64,000 bases of DNA from Cordia subcordata (GCA_028554755.1 JAPTOF010000006.1:8302501-8366500); one strand, 5' to 3'. Positions 12,201 to 24,772 are shown, counted from the first letter of the stretch. Notes: generated from the letters alone by a model not told the origin. Numbers and translations are program-made.

Positions 12201-15200
12201 TTTTGATGTATATCTCTTTGTCTTCCCTTTTTCTTTCCATTATGCAGGCCTCTTTTTTTGGTCACAGAAGGACAAGAGGCAGCAAGTAGAGAGGTTGGAT
12301 GGGAAGGATAGTCTTCTAATGAGTAAAATTATTAAATTCCTTGTCGGGAGTTGATTTTGCACAAGGTTTATGCAATATTCTTTCTTTGGTTTAATGTTCA
12401 TTGCTACTTGGACCATGACTCTGTTCCTTCCTGTCAAAACGCAAGCTTGAAATAATTATGTCGATAGCAGTTCTAGTCATATGCAAACAGGTGACAGATA
12501 AAACTTCGAGATTGAAAAAGTTACTATAAAAATACAAGCTGAGAGGGGAAAGCATCAAAACACAACAGCACTTTCAACTCAGATAGTTCTCTATTTGAAG
12601 GGGAAGCTTATATATATAAACCCGCAAGGGGAAGCTTATACAAACCTAATCTTCTACATTTAGTTCAAATGTTATCCTTTGAATAGCAGAGCCATGCTTT
12701 TTCCTGTTTCTACATGGTTTAGCAAAACAATCACTTTTTCCTCCTCTTTTCTCGAGCAGCAAAAATGCAATATAGAAGAGGAAAATCTTCATTCATCCAA
12801 TGAGAACAGCAGAAGTTTAATCTAAAACTATTTTTCCAAGTTGCTCAATTCAGCAAGCACACTGATCAAAGCAATAACCTCAACTAATTTCTTGTTTAAT
12901 ATGAAAATCATCAAAACAATGACGTCTTCTGTTGCTTGCAGTCTTATACTTCTTCTTGTCCATAGAGCTTGTGATGTCTTAGTGTGAGATGCTCTTCTCA
13001 TAAGGAAGAAATTAAAATGATGGAAGGCATACACATTTCACATATAAGGGTTAAATAAAGAGAAAACTTTGTGGAAAGACACTGTGAGACAAGAAGCAGG
13101 TTATATTCATTGATAGACAGGGTAAGAAAGACAAAATGAGCCGCATCAGATAGCAATATCAGTTCATCCTTAGATTTGGAAGATCGACGTATAGTTTCCT
13201 TAAGTGACACTCTGAATGTAAATATAATTTCCAAATTATAATGCATTTGGTAAAGCATACAACACAGAAAATAAGCACTAAGAGAAAAAAACAGCCACAT
13301 GGTGAGAAATTTGCTTTTATTGAGTACATTTTGGTAAAAGATTCAACAAATTTAACATATATAAGATGATTGATAACCCAAAGTTGTTATATAGGCAAAC
13401 GAGAGATGCTTGATAGCAAAGCAGCAATTAGAGGTTGTACAGAAACCAAGTACTCAACGATTCAGCATGCTTGAGACCTTTATTTCCTCATTTTATTTTT
13501 GTTCTTCTTTTTCTTTCTCTATCTCCAGGTTTCACCTGGCATGATCGTTAAGAATCAGACTTGCTCAAAATAAAATAACAGAAGTAGTTAAAAGAAGATT
13601 CCACTTCCAATGTGAATAAACATATACATAAGCTGTACTAAGACATAAAATTTCGATACCTCGCGTCTGGTAGATCCAATCATCTCAAAAGTCTCCAAAT
13701 CCCAAAACTTTACAGTTTTATCTGCCGAACCTGGAGAAAAACTTGGGCATTAGAGGATCATACTACTGTAATGAAATAACCAATCTAGGAGGAAAAGGCA
13801 TTGAAATTTACATGGATAAAATAAGAGAAATCTGTAATATTAAGTAACTACGGGAACTAGCTGGTCAACCCTTCTCCAGATAATCAAGAGACCATATAAA
13901 ATTGTTTCAACGTTATATCCACCTAAAGTCATACTTTCTAGCCTTTGTTCTACCACACCTGTGCAACCTAGGATAATCAAGACTTTCTTGTCTGCCGAAC
14001 AGGGACAGAGAACTCAACTCAAAATGAAAAGGATATTTTCCAATATCAACAGCTTTTTTACCCTTGAGTGTTTAGCTTCTAAAACATAACTAAATATTCA
14101 ACCATATATTCTGTCGAACAAATACCACGGAGTTCTGCAACATTTGGGGCCAATAGTCAAAAATAAATTCACTGCTTTGAAATTTTACCCCTTAAATCAT
14201 TCAGACTTTGTCATGGAAACAAATACAGAGTAACAGATTTACATCAAAGATTGACATCCACGTCTGCAACATTTGGGCTACCAAGTTCATAATCAACTAG
14301 CAGGTTTCACAATGTATAGAAGTCTACATCCATAAAAATTTGTTATAAGCAAAGCAACAAATACCAACAGTGCAAGGATCAGGAAGCTGATGTCAAATTT
14401 AATAATGAAAACATTAGAATCACCTAATTAAGATAACAAGAATGCTGCTAAAAACCAAAGATACATGGCCTTCAGATTCTGTAGGTACCCTTCACAGCAT
14501 CTCAAGCCAGCATTAATTTAGTAACCAAGACATTTAGACAAGAAGTTTCCACTTTCTGGGGGGTTCAGAGCCCAAGCAGTTCAAAGCATAGTTGTCATAA
14601 TCGTACGATTCACAATTCGAATTGTATGATTTGATACGATTCACCAGGAAAATGATACATATCCAAAGCGAATCATAAACATTGATGAATCGTTGCCAAA
14701 TCATACCGTTCACAATTCGAATCTTACAATTCACCTACTATTCATATTGAACCAAATTTTAAACCATTAAAAATCCATGTGCTAAAATTAAATTAAAAAC
14801 CTATTGTAAACCCAAAAAAAAGGAAAAGAAAAGCCCATTTGCTAGATTATTAAAATATCTTCCATTCAAACATCAAAACATAATAAATCCGGGAGAAAAA
14901 AAAAAAGAAAAGAAAGAAATAAAGAAAGAGAACAGAGTGTTCTACAACATAAGACAACATCTTCATACAAACTATTTTTATCTTTCAATATCTAATTGCT
15001 TCTACCTTCTACCATTAGAAATAACCTAAAAATAACAAAAAACATGTATCAACATCAATTCAGATAAAAATTTTAATGTAAAATAGCAACTGAACATATC
15101 TATTTTATCTGGTTTTAGGTCTGTCGCCCAATCGTCATGATCACAATTTGATAAGACCTACGATTCAGAAAAATGACATTTTGACTCACGATTTGACAAC

Positions 15201-18200
15201 TACGGTTCGAAGTACCTAACTCTGGCATAAGCATGCCACATACTACCCATTAGCTAAGAGAAAAGTGATTCACCACTAATGGATCAACCTGTGAAGTGTC
15301 GTGATTTAAAATTTATGCAAATCATAACGAATTAAATACAAGCCAATCACAAAATAAAAGTACTAAGAAATGACAGAATACAGAGATATTATAGTAGTCA
15401 AGAGCAATTACTGATATATCAAAATGATAATCACATCCACCTAAAATATGCACCTACTCCAAGGTAGGTTTAAAACAGATATTGCATCATGAACTAAATG
15501 AGAAACAAACCAGAAACCTATATAATTTACAATATTAGATGACTCAACCATCTGAATTGAGCATACAAAAATTTGGAAGAGGAAGAGAGATGGGAGGAGA
15601 GCAATAGAGGAAAATAAGGCTCTTGGATAGGCAAGTAATTGGAGCTCCATTCATGATATAGGAGCAGAATGAAAGGAGCTAGTCAGTTGACATCTTTTAA
15701 CCAATTCATCATCAGTTGGATATTCAGTTGGATATAAAGTAGGGATTAGGGAACTAAAAGCATAAAAAGATCCCACTTCTTTTTTCAACTCAGAAGGAGT
15801 TGCGTTGCACATAGATGTGGATAATCACATGTACTTCACCTGTTGCAAGTAGAAACTCAAGGGGATGAAAATCTATTGATCGAACATGACCTTCGTGGAA
15901 CTTGAAATCATGCAAGAGCTTTCCAGCTGTAAGGTCCCATATCTATCAAAATCATTTCTGGGGTTATTATCCAATAAAAACGAGATACAAAATCAATTCC
16001 AAGCCACACTGCATTGAAAAGCTCAGATAGTACCTTTTCAACGTTATCAAATCCAGCAGAAACTACCCAACGGCCATCAGGGGTGAACCTTATAGCACTT
16101 ATTCCTTGAGTGTGACCTTTGTACGTGTGAATAGATCCTTTCTTTCTGATATCCCAGATCTTTAGATTAGTATCATGGAACCCGAAGCAAAGAATTCACC
16201 AAATGGGTGGAATTCAACAGCAGTACAATAGGATCTGTGTCCAGTAAGAGTGCGAACCACTACACGTCAAGAATAACAACTGGATTAAGAGTCTAGCTGC
16301 AGATAATTATAGTTTCTTATAGGATCATAAGCTGCAGGGTGGATGTCTCAGGCATGCAATTAAATGTTATCCAAATTATGTATGTCACCCTCTAAGACCA
16401 CAATTGAAAGGGCACTTAACTCCATCTCGGACATTTTAATTTCCAACACAAGGGTTCACATCCATAAGTACAGGTATTGCCCTTCTAACTTCTAACTTGT
16501 TACTTTACATGAAGATTATTTATTAAGCATCCATTAGTTTCTTCTTGTATGCTTTATCTGCACATTAAAGCATCAAGAAATAGATAAACTTACTCTTGGT
16601 TTCTTCCAAGTCCCACAAGTTTACTGAACCAGATGAAGATCCAGCAAGCACTAAAATTTCTGCTGAATCAAATGCTACAGATTCTACAGGACTTGTGTGG
16701 CCACACAAGCTCTGCATAATTACATGAAAGAACCTTTATCAGTTGATGACATGAGTCAAGCTTCAGCTATGGTGACACAGAGATGAGAGGTAATACAACT
16801 ATGCTATGCTGCACTTTTTCATCATATGTTATGAATATTGGGATATAAATACTTCCCAATATCCATTCTACTTTCTGTGAAGGCAGTCTTCTTACAAAAT
16901 GAAAATACACGAGATGAAGAATTCATAAGATGATTGACAAGAGCAACCTATGCTAATTAATTAAATGACTTCAGAATTTAATCAGAATCTCATAAACTTC
17001 ACAAATAAGTCAAAACTGTATCGTGTTTTCGATCAGTGCCACAGAATTGTAAGCTGCCTATCAGTAATGTAATTTTCCAATTAGAAGACTGCAGTGATTT
17101 AAACGTCTCTTCCACTCCAATTCACATAGTATGATTTCTTGAATTCCATATTTCCATGTTTCCATATACAGCCATGAGCTCACAAGACATTTCGCTTCAA
17201 ATTAGTGACATTTTTATTCAAAATTGGCATCTTTTACTTTCTTTAATCTTTAAATTTTGGTGGGCAAAGGAAAGTATCAAGATTGGATATTGAACTGACC
17301 ATTAAACACGTGGGCTGGCCAATCAACCAAAGATTAACTTTGTGATCATCTCCACCAGTAACAAAATGCCGGAACTTCTTCCTTCCAATGCGTAAGCAAT
17401 TCACACTACTTGAATGCGCCACAAACTCCTCTAATTTTCATTCTAGTTAAGAAATCACAAACATTCATATCCCCTGCGCCTCCCTCTAGCATTTCATACC
17501 AAATTCTACTCATCCAAACATTCAAAAATAAAAAGTAAAATTCGCATTTTTATGCCACACTACATTGGCTTCATTTCAACTTGATATTTGAATTTCCAAA
17601 AGTAGAAAAGACCGTCCAATACATGTAAATCCTGCTGTTGCTGTGTTTGGAATAAGCTTATTATAAGATGCTTATCTCATTGACGCGAAGGCAACGTTCA
17701 TTATAAGTCGTCTTATTACAAGCATCTTATAAAAACTCAAAACAAATTATAATTTTCTATATAAAAAAGCATCTTATAATAAGCTTATAACAAACAGAGT
17801 CATAAGTTAAGTCCTGAATAGCGTCGATTTTTGACAACTTTTGCCACAAGTGAACAAGATTTCGATATGGGAAATCTTTTCACCACCTTAGAACTTTGTG
17901 CTATCAGAAGTCAAAACTAGTACAAATAGTTAAAATTTTAGAGTTCTGGAAAGGAAAAAAGAAATTTTAAAACACAAATATTTTTACTATTCAGCTCCTA
18001 TTAACTGCGGTGAAATAATGAACTTCTTCCGCATATTATTAACTATTTCTCCTCAATTTTAGCAGGGATTTTCCAGAACAATCGAAACAAGAAAAAAGGA
18101 AAAAAGCTTGATTAGCTTTCCTCCAAAACTTAATATAAAGCATCGAGCAAAAATATTTGGAAGAGTGAAACCTCAATAATCGAGCTCACTTACGCTTAAC

Positions 18201-18252
18201 ACACCTGCACAAATACACACATACAAATATACATTACATATATGTGTATACA

Positions 18253-18300
<48 letters not shown>

Positions 18301-18345
18301 GTAAAAATCAGAAAGGATACGCAATTTATAAGCGCGCTTCGGCAT
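3231..18345 (-). CDS. KTN80: Katanin p80 WD40 subunit (KTN80.1/.2-like), 17 exons, two 1-nt frameshifts
   Basis: Regulatory subunit of katanin: it partners the p60 AAA ATPase that severs cortical microtubules. Exons (high to low): 18345-18321, 17430-17300, 16711-16594, 16259-16034, 15942-15840, 13730-13660, 12083-12009, 11924-11781, 11645-11468, 10822-9956, 8550-8249, 6678-6553, 6200-6126, 6010-5898, 4955-4839, 4186-4118, 3287-3231. All junctions are GT-AG and phases match. The start [11 protein letters not shown] and residues about 10-298 form the WD40 propeller (for example [17 protein letters not shown]). Residues about 299-747 are a low-complexity linker and 748-932 the con80 domain ([40 protein letters not shown]). 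The expected length is about 932 aa. One G is missing near 16174, giving a TAA at 16162 after 123 codons; one G is missing in the run at 3280-3285, changing only the last residues. Identification is firm; whether this copy is intact is not. Confidence 0.9.
7792..8065 (-). mobile_element. Probable Ty1/copia-type solo LTR in KTN80 intron 11
   Basis: Read on the minus strand the segment starts TGTTGAAGAATATTTTGG, contains a TATA-box-like CCTATAAATAGG at 7884-7895 and then CTCTTCTATTGTATTCATGAG, as in copia LTR promoter and leader regions, and ends near a small hairpin (AGCCACC/GGTGGCT at about 7799-7818). No PBS, coding sequence or second LTR is visible, and the flanks give no convincing target duplication, so the boundaries are estimates. 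Confidence 0.4.
8249..8420 (-). repeat. Degenerate 19-residue repeats at the end of KTN80 exon 11
   Basis: The exon ends in a short repeat of about 57 bp: [38 protein letters not shown] and a partial [13 protein letters not shown] weaker copy ([12 protein letters not shown]) may precede them. With the exon 10 duplication this suggests that the linker has grown by repeated local duplication. Confidence 0.6.
8589..8745 (+). repeat. TRIM 5' LTR
   Basis: 157 bp, starting TG and ending CA, and immediately followed by the primer-binding site. It differs from the 3' LTR by scattered substitutions and lacks the short internal duplication seen there. Confidence 0.88.
8846..9027 (+). repeat. TRIM 3' LTR with a short internal duplication
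   Basis: 182 bp, about 25 bp longer than the 5' LTR because the motif TTTGTGTGCACTTTATAATA plus a few bases is present twice in tandem (about 8879-8930). The two LTRs should be identical at insertion, so the duplication must have arisen afterwards. Confidence 0.85.
9987..10688 (-). repeat. In-frame 351-bp tandem duplication inside KTN80 exon 10
   Basis: Unit 1 (10688-10338) and unit 2 (10337-9987) are exactly 351 bp apart throughout. They encode two 117-residue copies with 96 identical positions by my alignment (both contain [15 protein letters not shown] and [14 protein letters not shown]). The copies sit in the disordered, basic linker between the WD40 propeller and con80. The length is a multiple of three and no stop is introduced, so the duplication lengthens the linker without breaking the frame. 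Confidence 0.9.
14589..15204. mobile_element. MULE-like non-autonomous DNA transposon in KTN80 intron 5
   Basis: The left end TAGTTGTCATAATCGT is inverted at the right end (ACGATTTGACAACTA). The flanks GTTCAAAGCA (14579-14588) and GTTCGAAGTA (15205-15214) agree at 8 of 10 positions. A target duplication of this length is typical of Mutator-like elements. The interior is AT-rich with no coding capacity. The element is old, since both the terminal repeats and the target duplication have diverged. Confidence 0.6.
17641..17799. mobile_element. Palindromic MITE in KTN80 intron 1
   Basis: The ends form a long inverted repeat: CTGTGTTTGGAATAAGCTTA at the left and TAAGCTTATAACAAACAGAG at the right, both continuing inward through TTATAAGATGCTT. 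A partial internal copy (ACAAGCATCTTATAA) lies near 17720. The whole 159 bp could fold into one hairpin. Confidence 0.65.
18254..18294. repeat. TG/TA microsatellite next to the KTN80 intron 1 donor
   Basis: A short GT run passes into about 16 TA units. It lies about 25 bp inside intron 1 from the donor at 18320-18319, so length variation here could affect splicing of the 25-nt coding part of exon 1. Confidence 0.85.
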
Positions 18346-18549
18346 TGCGCATTACATGAAAAAACGGAGCAGCAAGACTATGTCGTTCTCTCTGCAGCTC
18401 TATGTCTCGCGGAGAGGAGAAGCGACCTTAGCGGAGAGAAGAGAGGAAATGAAAGCGTACAGATACAAGTTTGTGTGTGTTTAAGCTCAGCAGCAAAAAT
18501 ATAGTCAGAATTAGAGAAGCAAGCAAAGATATTGAAACAAAGGTTTCAG

Positions 18550-20400
18550 AAAGTGACAGAAAGAATAAACAATAATAATAATTAATGGCAGATACAAGTC
18601 AGTTGGGAGAAGATAAAAAAGAATCATTTTTAATAGAATCATAGTAGAATCTAAATTATAAATTTTGGTAATGGAGTGACTTATTTAATATATATTTTCA
18701 ATCGATTAAAAGTTTAATGATGATGTTTATAATGAAAACATAATCTTGAAGTTAAAATATTTAAATATAATAAATTATTAAAATTATAATCATATAATAT
18801 AAAAATTTATAAATAATTAGATGATATGAATGTATAATATAAAAGTTATAAATATATATTATAAAAACTGTAAATATGTACTTTTTTTTATTTTTTAATA
18901 TGTAAGAGAGCATGTCGGTTAATGGATGTATGATCTAACTTGTGAGGGTATATAATAATAATTTGCTATGAATTAACTAGTCTTCGCTAAACTTATTGGA
19001 AATTGAGATATAATTTTCAAATTATCTGATGAGATAATCATTTAAGTTGACTTATTTCCCTAAAGTTCATTGTCAACTATCTGTCTATCTTGCATAATGT
19101 TACTTTAGGCATGACAAATAAAATTCTTCCTCTCCTTTTCCCCTTTGGTCACATATTACCTTCAAATTTCAAAACTCATAATATATATAAATACGATAAA
19201 GATAAAAAAGAAACATTTTTTATTAATTTAAAATAATTATCTTGATATATTATTTAAATTTTTTAAATTAACTCATAAACTACAAGACTCGTAACGTGGT
19301 AACATATTTTAAAAATTTTCCATCCATGCATTTTTCTCCTTGATCGTTTGGGGCCGGACAACAAATTAAACGTGTTCCAACTAGCCCCAGGAGAAAAACC
19401 ACCTCAAATAAATAAATAAATAGAAAAACGAAACAAAATACAAATCCTCGACCACTAGACCCGGCTGGTTTCGTCGTTTCGAAAGTTTCTACAAAAAAAT
19501 AAATTAAAAGAACACTAAAATGAAAACCACACCCGCGCACAAGAGACCAAGGGTTCTGCAATTGTTTTTTTTTTTTTTGGTCATAATACTCTTTTTTTTT
19601 TTCGTGGTCATATATTTGTCATAATAATTAAAAAGATAAATAATATTTATGGTCTTTATTTTTGTCTATATTGATATTTAAGCCCTTTTATTTCTAAATT
19701 GAGCTACAGCGGTCCTTATTTTGTGACACAAAGTAGATAGAATTAGATGTGTCAAGCGTCGAAGAAGGTTCATGAGTGGGTCACACGCTAAGAGTCTTTT
19801 GGATTGACTTTTTTAGTAAAAATACATTTTTTTTCTCCTTGAGAAATTTTTTTTTTTTGCAACAATTATTCGACTTGACTTCTAAAAAGTTGAAATCTAA
19901 AAAAAAAAAAAGTTCAAATACAATTCTTTTTCAGAAGTAAGAATTTTCAACTTTTAAAAATACATTTTTCTCAATAATTGTTAAAAAAATACTTTTAGAG
20001 AAATTCAATCCAAACGAGCACTAATTCCGTTAAACATTAAAAAGTTTTTGAGTTTTGGGTACCGCCTTCATTACAAAATAAAATATAAGAGATTGTTAAG
20101 TTCCATTTTAAAAATAAGAGATGTAAATGTCCAAATTATGCAAAAATAAGAGTTAGCATGTGTTAAAAGGACGCAATATTGGTAAATAAAAGTAAAAAAT
20201 TTTATGTTCAAAATTTTTAATTTTTTACAATTTTTATACTTATATTCATAAATTTAATTATTAGTTATTCTTACACTATCTGTTCAAAAGTTCAAAATAT
20301 GTTCAAAACTATTTTAATATTTTATGTTTAAAACTTTTAATTATTTACAATTTTTATACATTATGTTCATAAATTCTTACTACAACTAAGTTTAACTTTA
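18550..20400. other. AT-rich intergenic DNA upstream of KTN80
   Basis: No gene is seen. The first several hundred bases would hold the KTN80 promoter, but I cannot identify a convincing core promoter. The rest is poly-A/T-rich sequence with one MITE described separately. Confidence 0.5.
19792..20021. mobile_element. Harbinger/Tourist-type MITE copy
   Basis: The ends AGTCTTTTGGATTGACTT and TTCAATCCAAACGAGCACT are inverted copies of the window-wide MITE consensus (GGGCYTGTTTGGATTGA). The interior has the shared A-tract/T-tract pattern with ACAATTATTCGACTTGACTT. The outermost bases are degraded. Confidence 0.6.
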
Positions 20401-20418
20401 ACATGTTTAAGGATAAGA

Positions 20419-20822
20419 TCAAATAAGTGCTCCTCTATCAAAATTGCTGACTATGACTTCTCCTATTTCTTCCTTGGCCCCAAACAACAATATAAAAATC
20501 ATGGATTTAAGTCCTTTGTTTCTAGCAAACCTCGAACCCCAGTAGGCAATACACTCCCTATCCGGATTAATGTCTCCAACATTCAACATCTCCAAGGGGT
20601 GATTCCAAATCCTCTTGGCAATTTCGCAATCAAAGAATAGGTGTTGCCTATCTTCCATTGTGCGTGTGCAAATTTTACAAGATAAGGTCGATCCACGTAC
20701 TTGGGATTCTTGGAGATTCCAAATCCTCTTGGCAATTTCGCAACCAAAGAATAGGTGTTGCCTATCCTCCACTGTCCGAGTGCAAATTTTATAAGACTAG
20801 GTTGATACAGGCACTTGGGATT
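20419..20822 (-). pseudogene. LINE fragment: reverse-transcriptase zinc-binding domain (zf-RVT), duplicated
   Basis: The minus strand reads SCKICTRTMEDRQHLFFDCE followed by IAKRIWN, the Cys/His pattern of the zf-RVT domain found at the C terminus of plant LINE polymerases. A 114-bp segment is tandemly duplicated in frame (the motif GATTCCAAATCCTCTTGG starts at 20601 and again at 20715), so the domain tail occurs twice. No reverse transcriptase core is present upstream, so this is a decayed relic. Confidence 0.65.
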
Positions 20823-23200
20823 TTATAAATGAAGACATAGTTACTTTGAATCCCATTAAATTTCATTTGGAAGAGGAGTATTATAAAGATCGTATTAATT
20901 CGTATCAATGAAAGACTGACTAAATGATATTCCCATAGCAATTGGAGTTATGGATTTTCTGATTATAGGTGATAGTATGGTATCTATTGTAGGGGGAAAA
21001 TAACTCATTTGATTGAATTCGCTACCAATAAATTTTTACCTCTTAGTATAGTCTGTGTTGGTCAAGAATTCCCCAAACAACTATCCCGGTTTTCGGTGGT
21101 AATCTATCCAAGCAACCCAGCCAAGCCAAACATGTTTTCTGCAATCACTCCAGATAAGCTTATGCCATTTCACAACTTCATAATCTTTCTTAATTTAATC
21201 CTAAGCAGAGGCTATTGAGAAGTTCCCAGATTTATGGCCTGTCCAAATCACCAAACCATTATCCACTGAGATCCACTATTTAAATCCCTCTTTAGATTTC
21301 ATTGACTTCTTCCACTGCCACGGTGCACCGAAGCAAACACCCACATCCCAGAAACAGAAATTAGTCATTATTTATAAATGTATTTATAACGCTCCTAAAT
21401 TGCTCTCACTTCTCCAAAAAGTCGCCATCAACTTTAAATCACACAAGGGTTTGTTTGAATTGTCTTTTTAAAAGTGATTTTTTTATAATTTTTTTTAAAA
21501 AAAATACTTTCTTAAAAAATTAAAATTCTTAGCTTATGAAAAAAATTGAATCTGAACTTTTTATAGATAATCAAATTAAATACTTACAACAAAAAAAAAA
21601 AAAACCAAATATGCCATAGACATCGGTGCATCTATTCCATCTATAAAATAGGCCAACATGCAAGTGAAGCGGAATTGGCTTTGGATAAAAGTATAAGCGA
21701 AATTCAAAAATCTGAACATTCTCACACACATGTAAAGTTCAAGCTTCCTCTTATGATTGAAAAGAAAGAAGATATATTGGGAAAAAAACAAAAAGAAGAA
21801 AGAAAATTCATGTGATGATAAGAAAAAGATTATTGCACGAAAAAATGAACCTTTTTGTTGTTAAATATCCTCTAATCATAAGTGATAAAATGAAGATCAC
21901 GAGACAACATTATTAGACAAAACGACACTAAAAGCAGCAATGAGGGGCAAGGAATATGAGAAAGATCTCTTAGTTGATTTCTGAACCGTAATCTATGGCT
22001 TTTATCAGCCGCTCTCGTGATAATTTGTCTCTTTTGGGTGCCATTCATTTAACGAAATCCATATGTTCACCACCCATTACTAATAATAATAATAATAATA
22101 ATGATAATAATAATAATGCCATAAAACCAATTATATAATTGGTCGAAGTATGGTTAGGTAGGTTATATGCTTTTAACCAATAACAAGAGTTTATTTGGCC
22201 CAATTTTTAGACATTTAAAACTATTTTTTGTAAGTTTAGAAGTTGAAGTTATTTTGTTTGGCAAATTCTTAAAAGTATGTAAAAGTTAGAACCAAAAAAT
22301 TGGAAGCTCCAAATTAGATCTTTTTGGAAAGTAATTTTTTACATCATGTTAGAATTTTTTTTTCTTCTTTGTAGAAAATACTACTCCATAATTTAAAAAT
22401 TCAAATATTACTCTCCAACAACTAAAAACTCAACTTCTAAAATATCAGATATAACAATTAACGATTTTTATTCGACAGTACTTTTAACCAAAGCCCTACA
22501 GCTAAAAGCTCTATGACTCAACTGCTAAAATCTCACAGTTAGACCAAACAAAATTAAGCTTGTGTGTCATAGTTTTTAAATAAAATATTTATTTTTAAAT
22601 TATATAATGTACTAAGAATTAATAAGTAGATAGATGCTATAGGTGGAAAGGTGTTATGATATGTATAAGTAAATGCATAGATATATAAGAAATTGAAACC
22701 AACTTGGATAACAACAAAAATGTATCCCAATAAAAGATGAATGCAATCAGTTATGTTACTGGCATTGGTCCTACGGCAATTTTAAATAAGCTAATAAAAA
22801 TATATATAAAAAAAAAGAGTGAGACACGTGGCACAATAGAGTGCAGGTGATCATTACTTTAGTATATAGTATAGATAGATAGATTGTTGCCAATTACTAG
22901 AAATATTTGATGCTTCTATCAAACATTGATGTTGATTTATGTGCAAATTGTTGCGTAAACAAAACCAATCAATTCTTTAATTGTAACTTTGATTACAGTC
23001 TAATTAGATCACCAAATAAGAAAAGTGAGAGAATTAAGATTGAATAACTCACTACAAAGTAAACCTACGAGAGAAAGGAACAATGGTTAATTTGTTAGTT
23101 TGACTTCTGCCTATCTTAATGTTTAAACAAAGTCATGGACTATCAATTCCAATACTAAATACATTCTATATGATTGCTTCTTCTTAATTCTTTATTATTA
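20823..23200. other. AT-rich intergenic DNA with TE remnants
   Basis: Near 21447 there is a left end resembling the MITE family (GGGTTTGTTTGAATTG) without a clear partner. A TAA microsatellite occupies about 22080-22116. Around 22190-22560 the ends may belong to another MITE. A weak zf-RVT-like reading on the minus strand near 21100-21200 is not enough to call. Confidence 0.45.
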
Positions 23201-23210
23201 TTATTATTAT

Positions 23211-23640
23211 TTTTTTTTTTTTTTTTTGAGCAAAGCTTCCATAGCATAAAGAGCAAACAATATAAAAGAGATTATCCAACCCCTGTGGAGTTACAATCTT
23301 TCCGAAGGAGAGAGCTAAGAGAGGAAGGACCTTCCCAATTACATGTCAGAGTGTTCTTAATAACATTACGTGTAATTGAATTTGTTAGGACATTGGTTAA
23401 CTGCTTGCAACACTAAAGCCTAACCGTGTTGGTTTCAGCAACAATTTTTTGAATATCCTCAATGATATGATCTACTTTTCATAAAATGAGTTAATCATAT
23501 GAGGTAATTGATTTAGAAATGATCTCGGTATCATTTTCCAACATGATGTTTTCGACATTCAGTTGCTTTGCAAAGAGACAGCCTTCTAGTACCGCATACG
23601 CTTTTGCTCAAAAGGAGAAAATGTGGAAGCGTAAAGATGT
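23211..23640 (-). pseudogene. LINE 3' end: RNase H-like domain relic with poly(A)
   Basis: On the minus strand from about 23610 the frame reads AYAVLEGCLFAKQLNVENIM followed by LENDTEIISKSI, the pattern of the RNase H domain at the end of plant LINE ORF2. The frame then meets a TGA/TAA and continues in pieces (VDHIIEDIQKIVAETNTVRL) to a poly-T run at 23211-23228, which is a poly(A) tail on the minus strand. It is a truncated, dead copy, separate from the zf-RVT fragment at 20.4 kb because the domain order is wrong for one element. Confidence 0.6.
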
Positions 23641-24772
23641 AACTCAAAGTGCAAATTTGAACTTTCTGTGATAAAAATGGATTTACATATTTGCTTTACA
23701 GTATTTCTTTATACCTATTAATATTATTTTTTTGAATAAGCAGTGAAATTGAAAAATATTTAGCGTCCGATTAAAGTTAATAACAACTTCACATGTTTGT
23801 CTGATCATAGCCATTCTAAGGTTTAGGGTTTAAGATAAATTAAATGAAGTACCCAACATTACTTCGTTGCAACTCGAATTTTTCAGGAAACTTCATAATT
23901 GTCATTGTCTGAATCTTTTTTCAAAAATTTAAAAAAGAAAATTGCATTAAATATCATTACTTGAACTATCAACTACTTACTATTACTTAAACCATTCAAC
24001 TAATTACCACAAAAGGTTTGGAAAGTATTTTCCATTAACCACCATTGATCACCTACTCAACTAATTGCAACTAAAATTTAACAAGTATCCCCATTAACCA
24101 ACATTCATTATCCAGACAATAAATTGCCATAAAATTTTTTAAAAGTATTTGCCATTAACTAACGTTCATTATCGACTCAACTAATTACCCTTTTTTAAAC
24201 TCCATAATTGTAATCCCTCCTAAATCCTAATAAATACAAGTGAAAATTTATCCATAGGGTCTGTTTCGATTGGTTTCCTGCTGAAAAAAAAAAAAGAAAG
24301 TATATCTTTTTTATAACAAGAATTTGGATTAGCTTATGGAAAAAGTTTTAAAAAAAAATTTAAAAATGAATTTCAGATTTTTTTAAAAGTAAAAAATTTT
24401 AATTTAAAAAAAATACTTTTTTTCAAAAATTATAAAAAAAGAATGCTTGTTAATAATGAGCACATAATATTATAATAATATAAAGAGCACGTTCACATAT
24501 CTTTATTATAATTAAGTTGTTAACAATTCACAATTATTATATCATGCCTATGACAATCCATTTCCAATAAATAAATAGCAAATGCATTGGACCGTCTCAT
24601 CACTCAACCACTTCTCTAGCAAAACAAACTCCCTAAACTTCCCTTCTTCTTGAACTCCTCTAATGTAACACCCAAGAACTTCATTCACTAGTTAGTAGCA
24701 GCAGTTTGCTTCTGTAGTCAATCTTTATTATTTTCTTGAGAGTACTCCAAAAAAAAAAAGGAAAGAAAAGAA
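23641..24772. other. Intergenic DNA, promoter side of the 24.8-kb gene
   Basis: The first part is AT-rich and contains a loosely repeated motif (TTAACCAACATTCATTATC-like, 24030-24190) and a degenerate MITE left end at 24257 (GGGTCTGTTTCGATTGG). The last 170 bp are less AT-rich and would be the promoter and 5' leader of the downstream gene. Confidence 0.45.
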
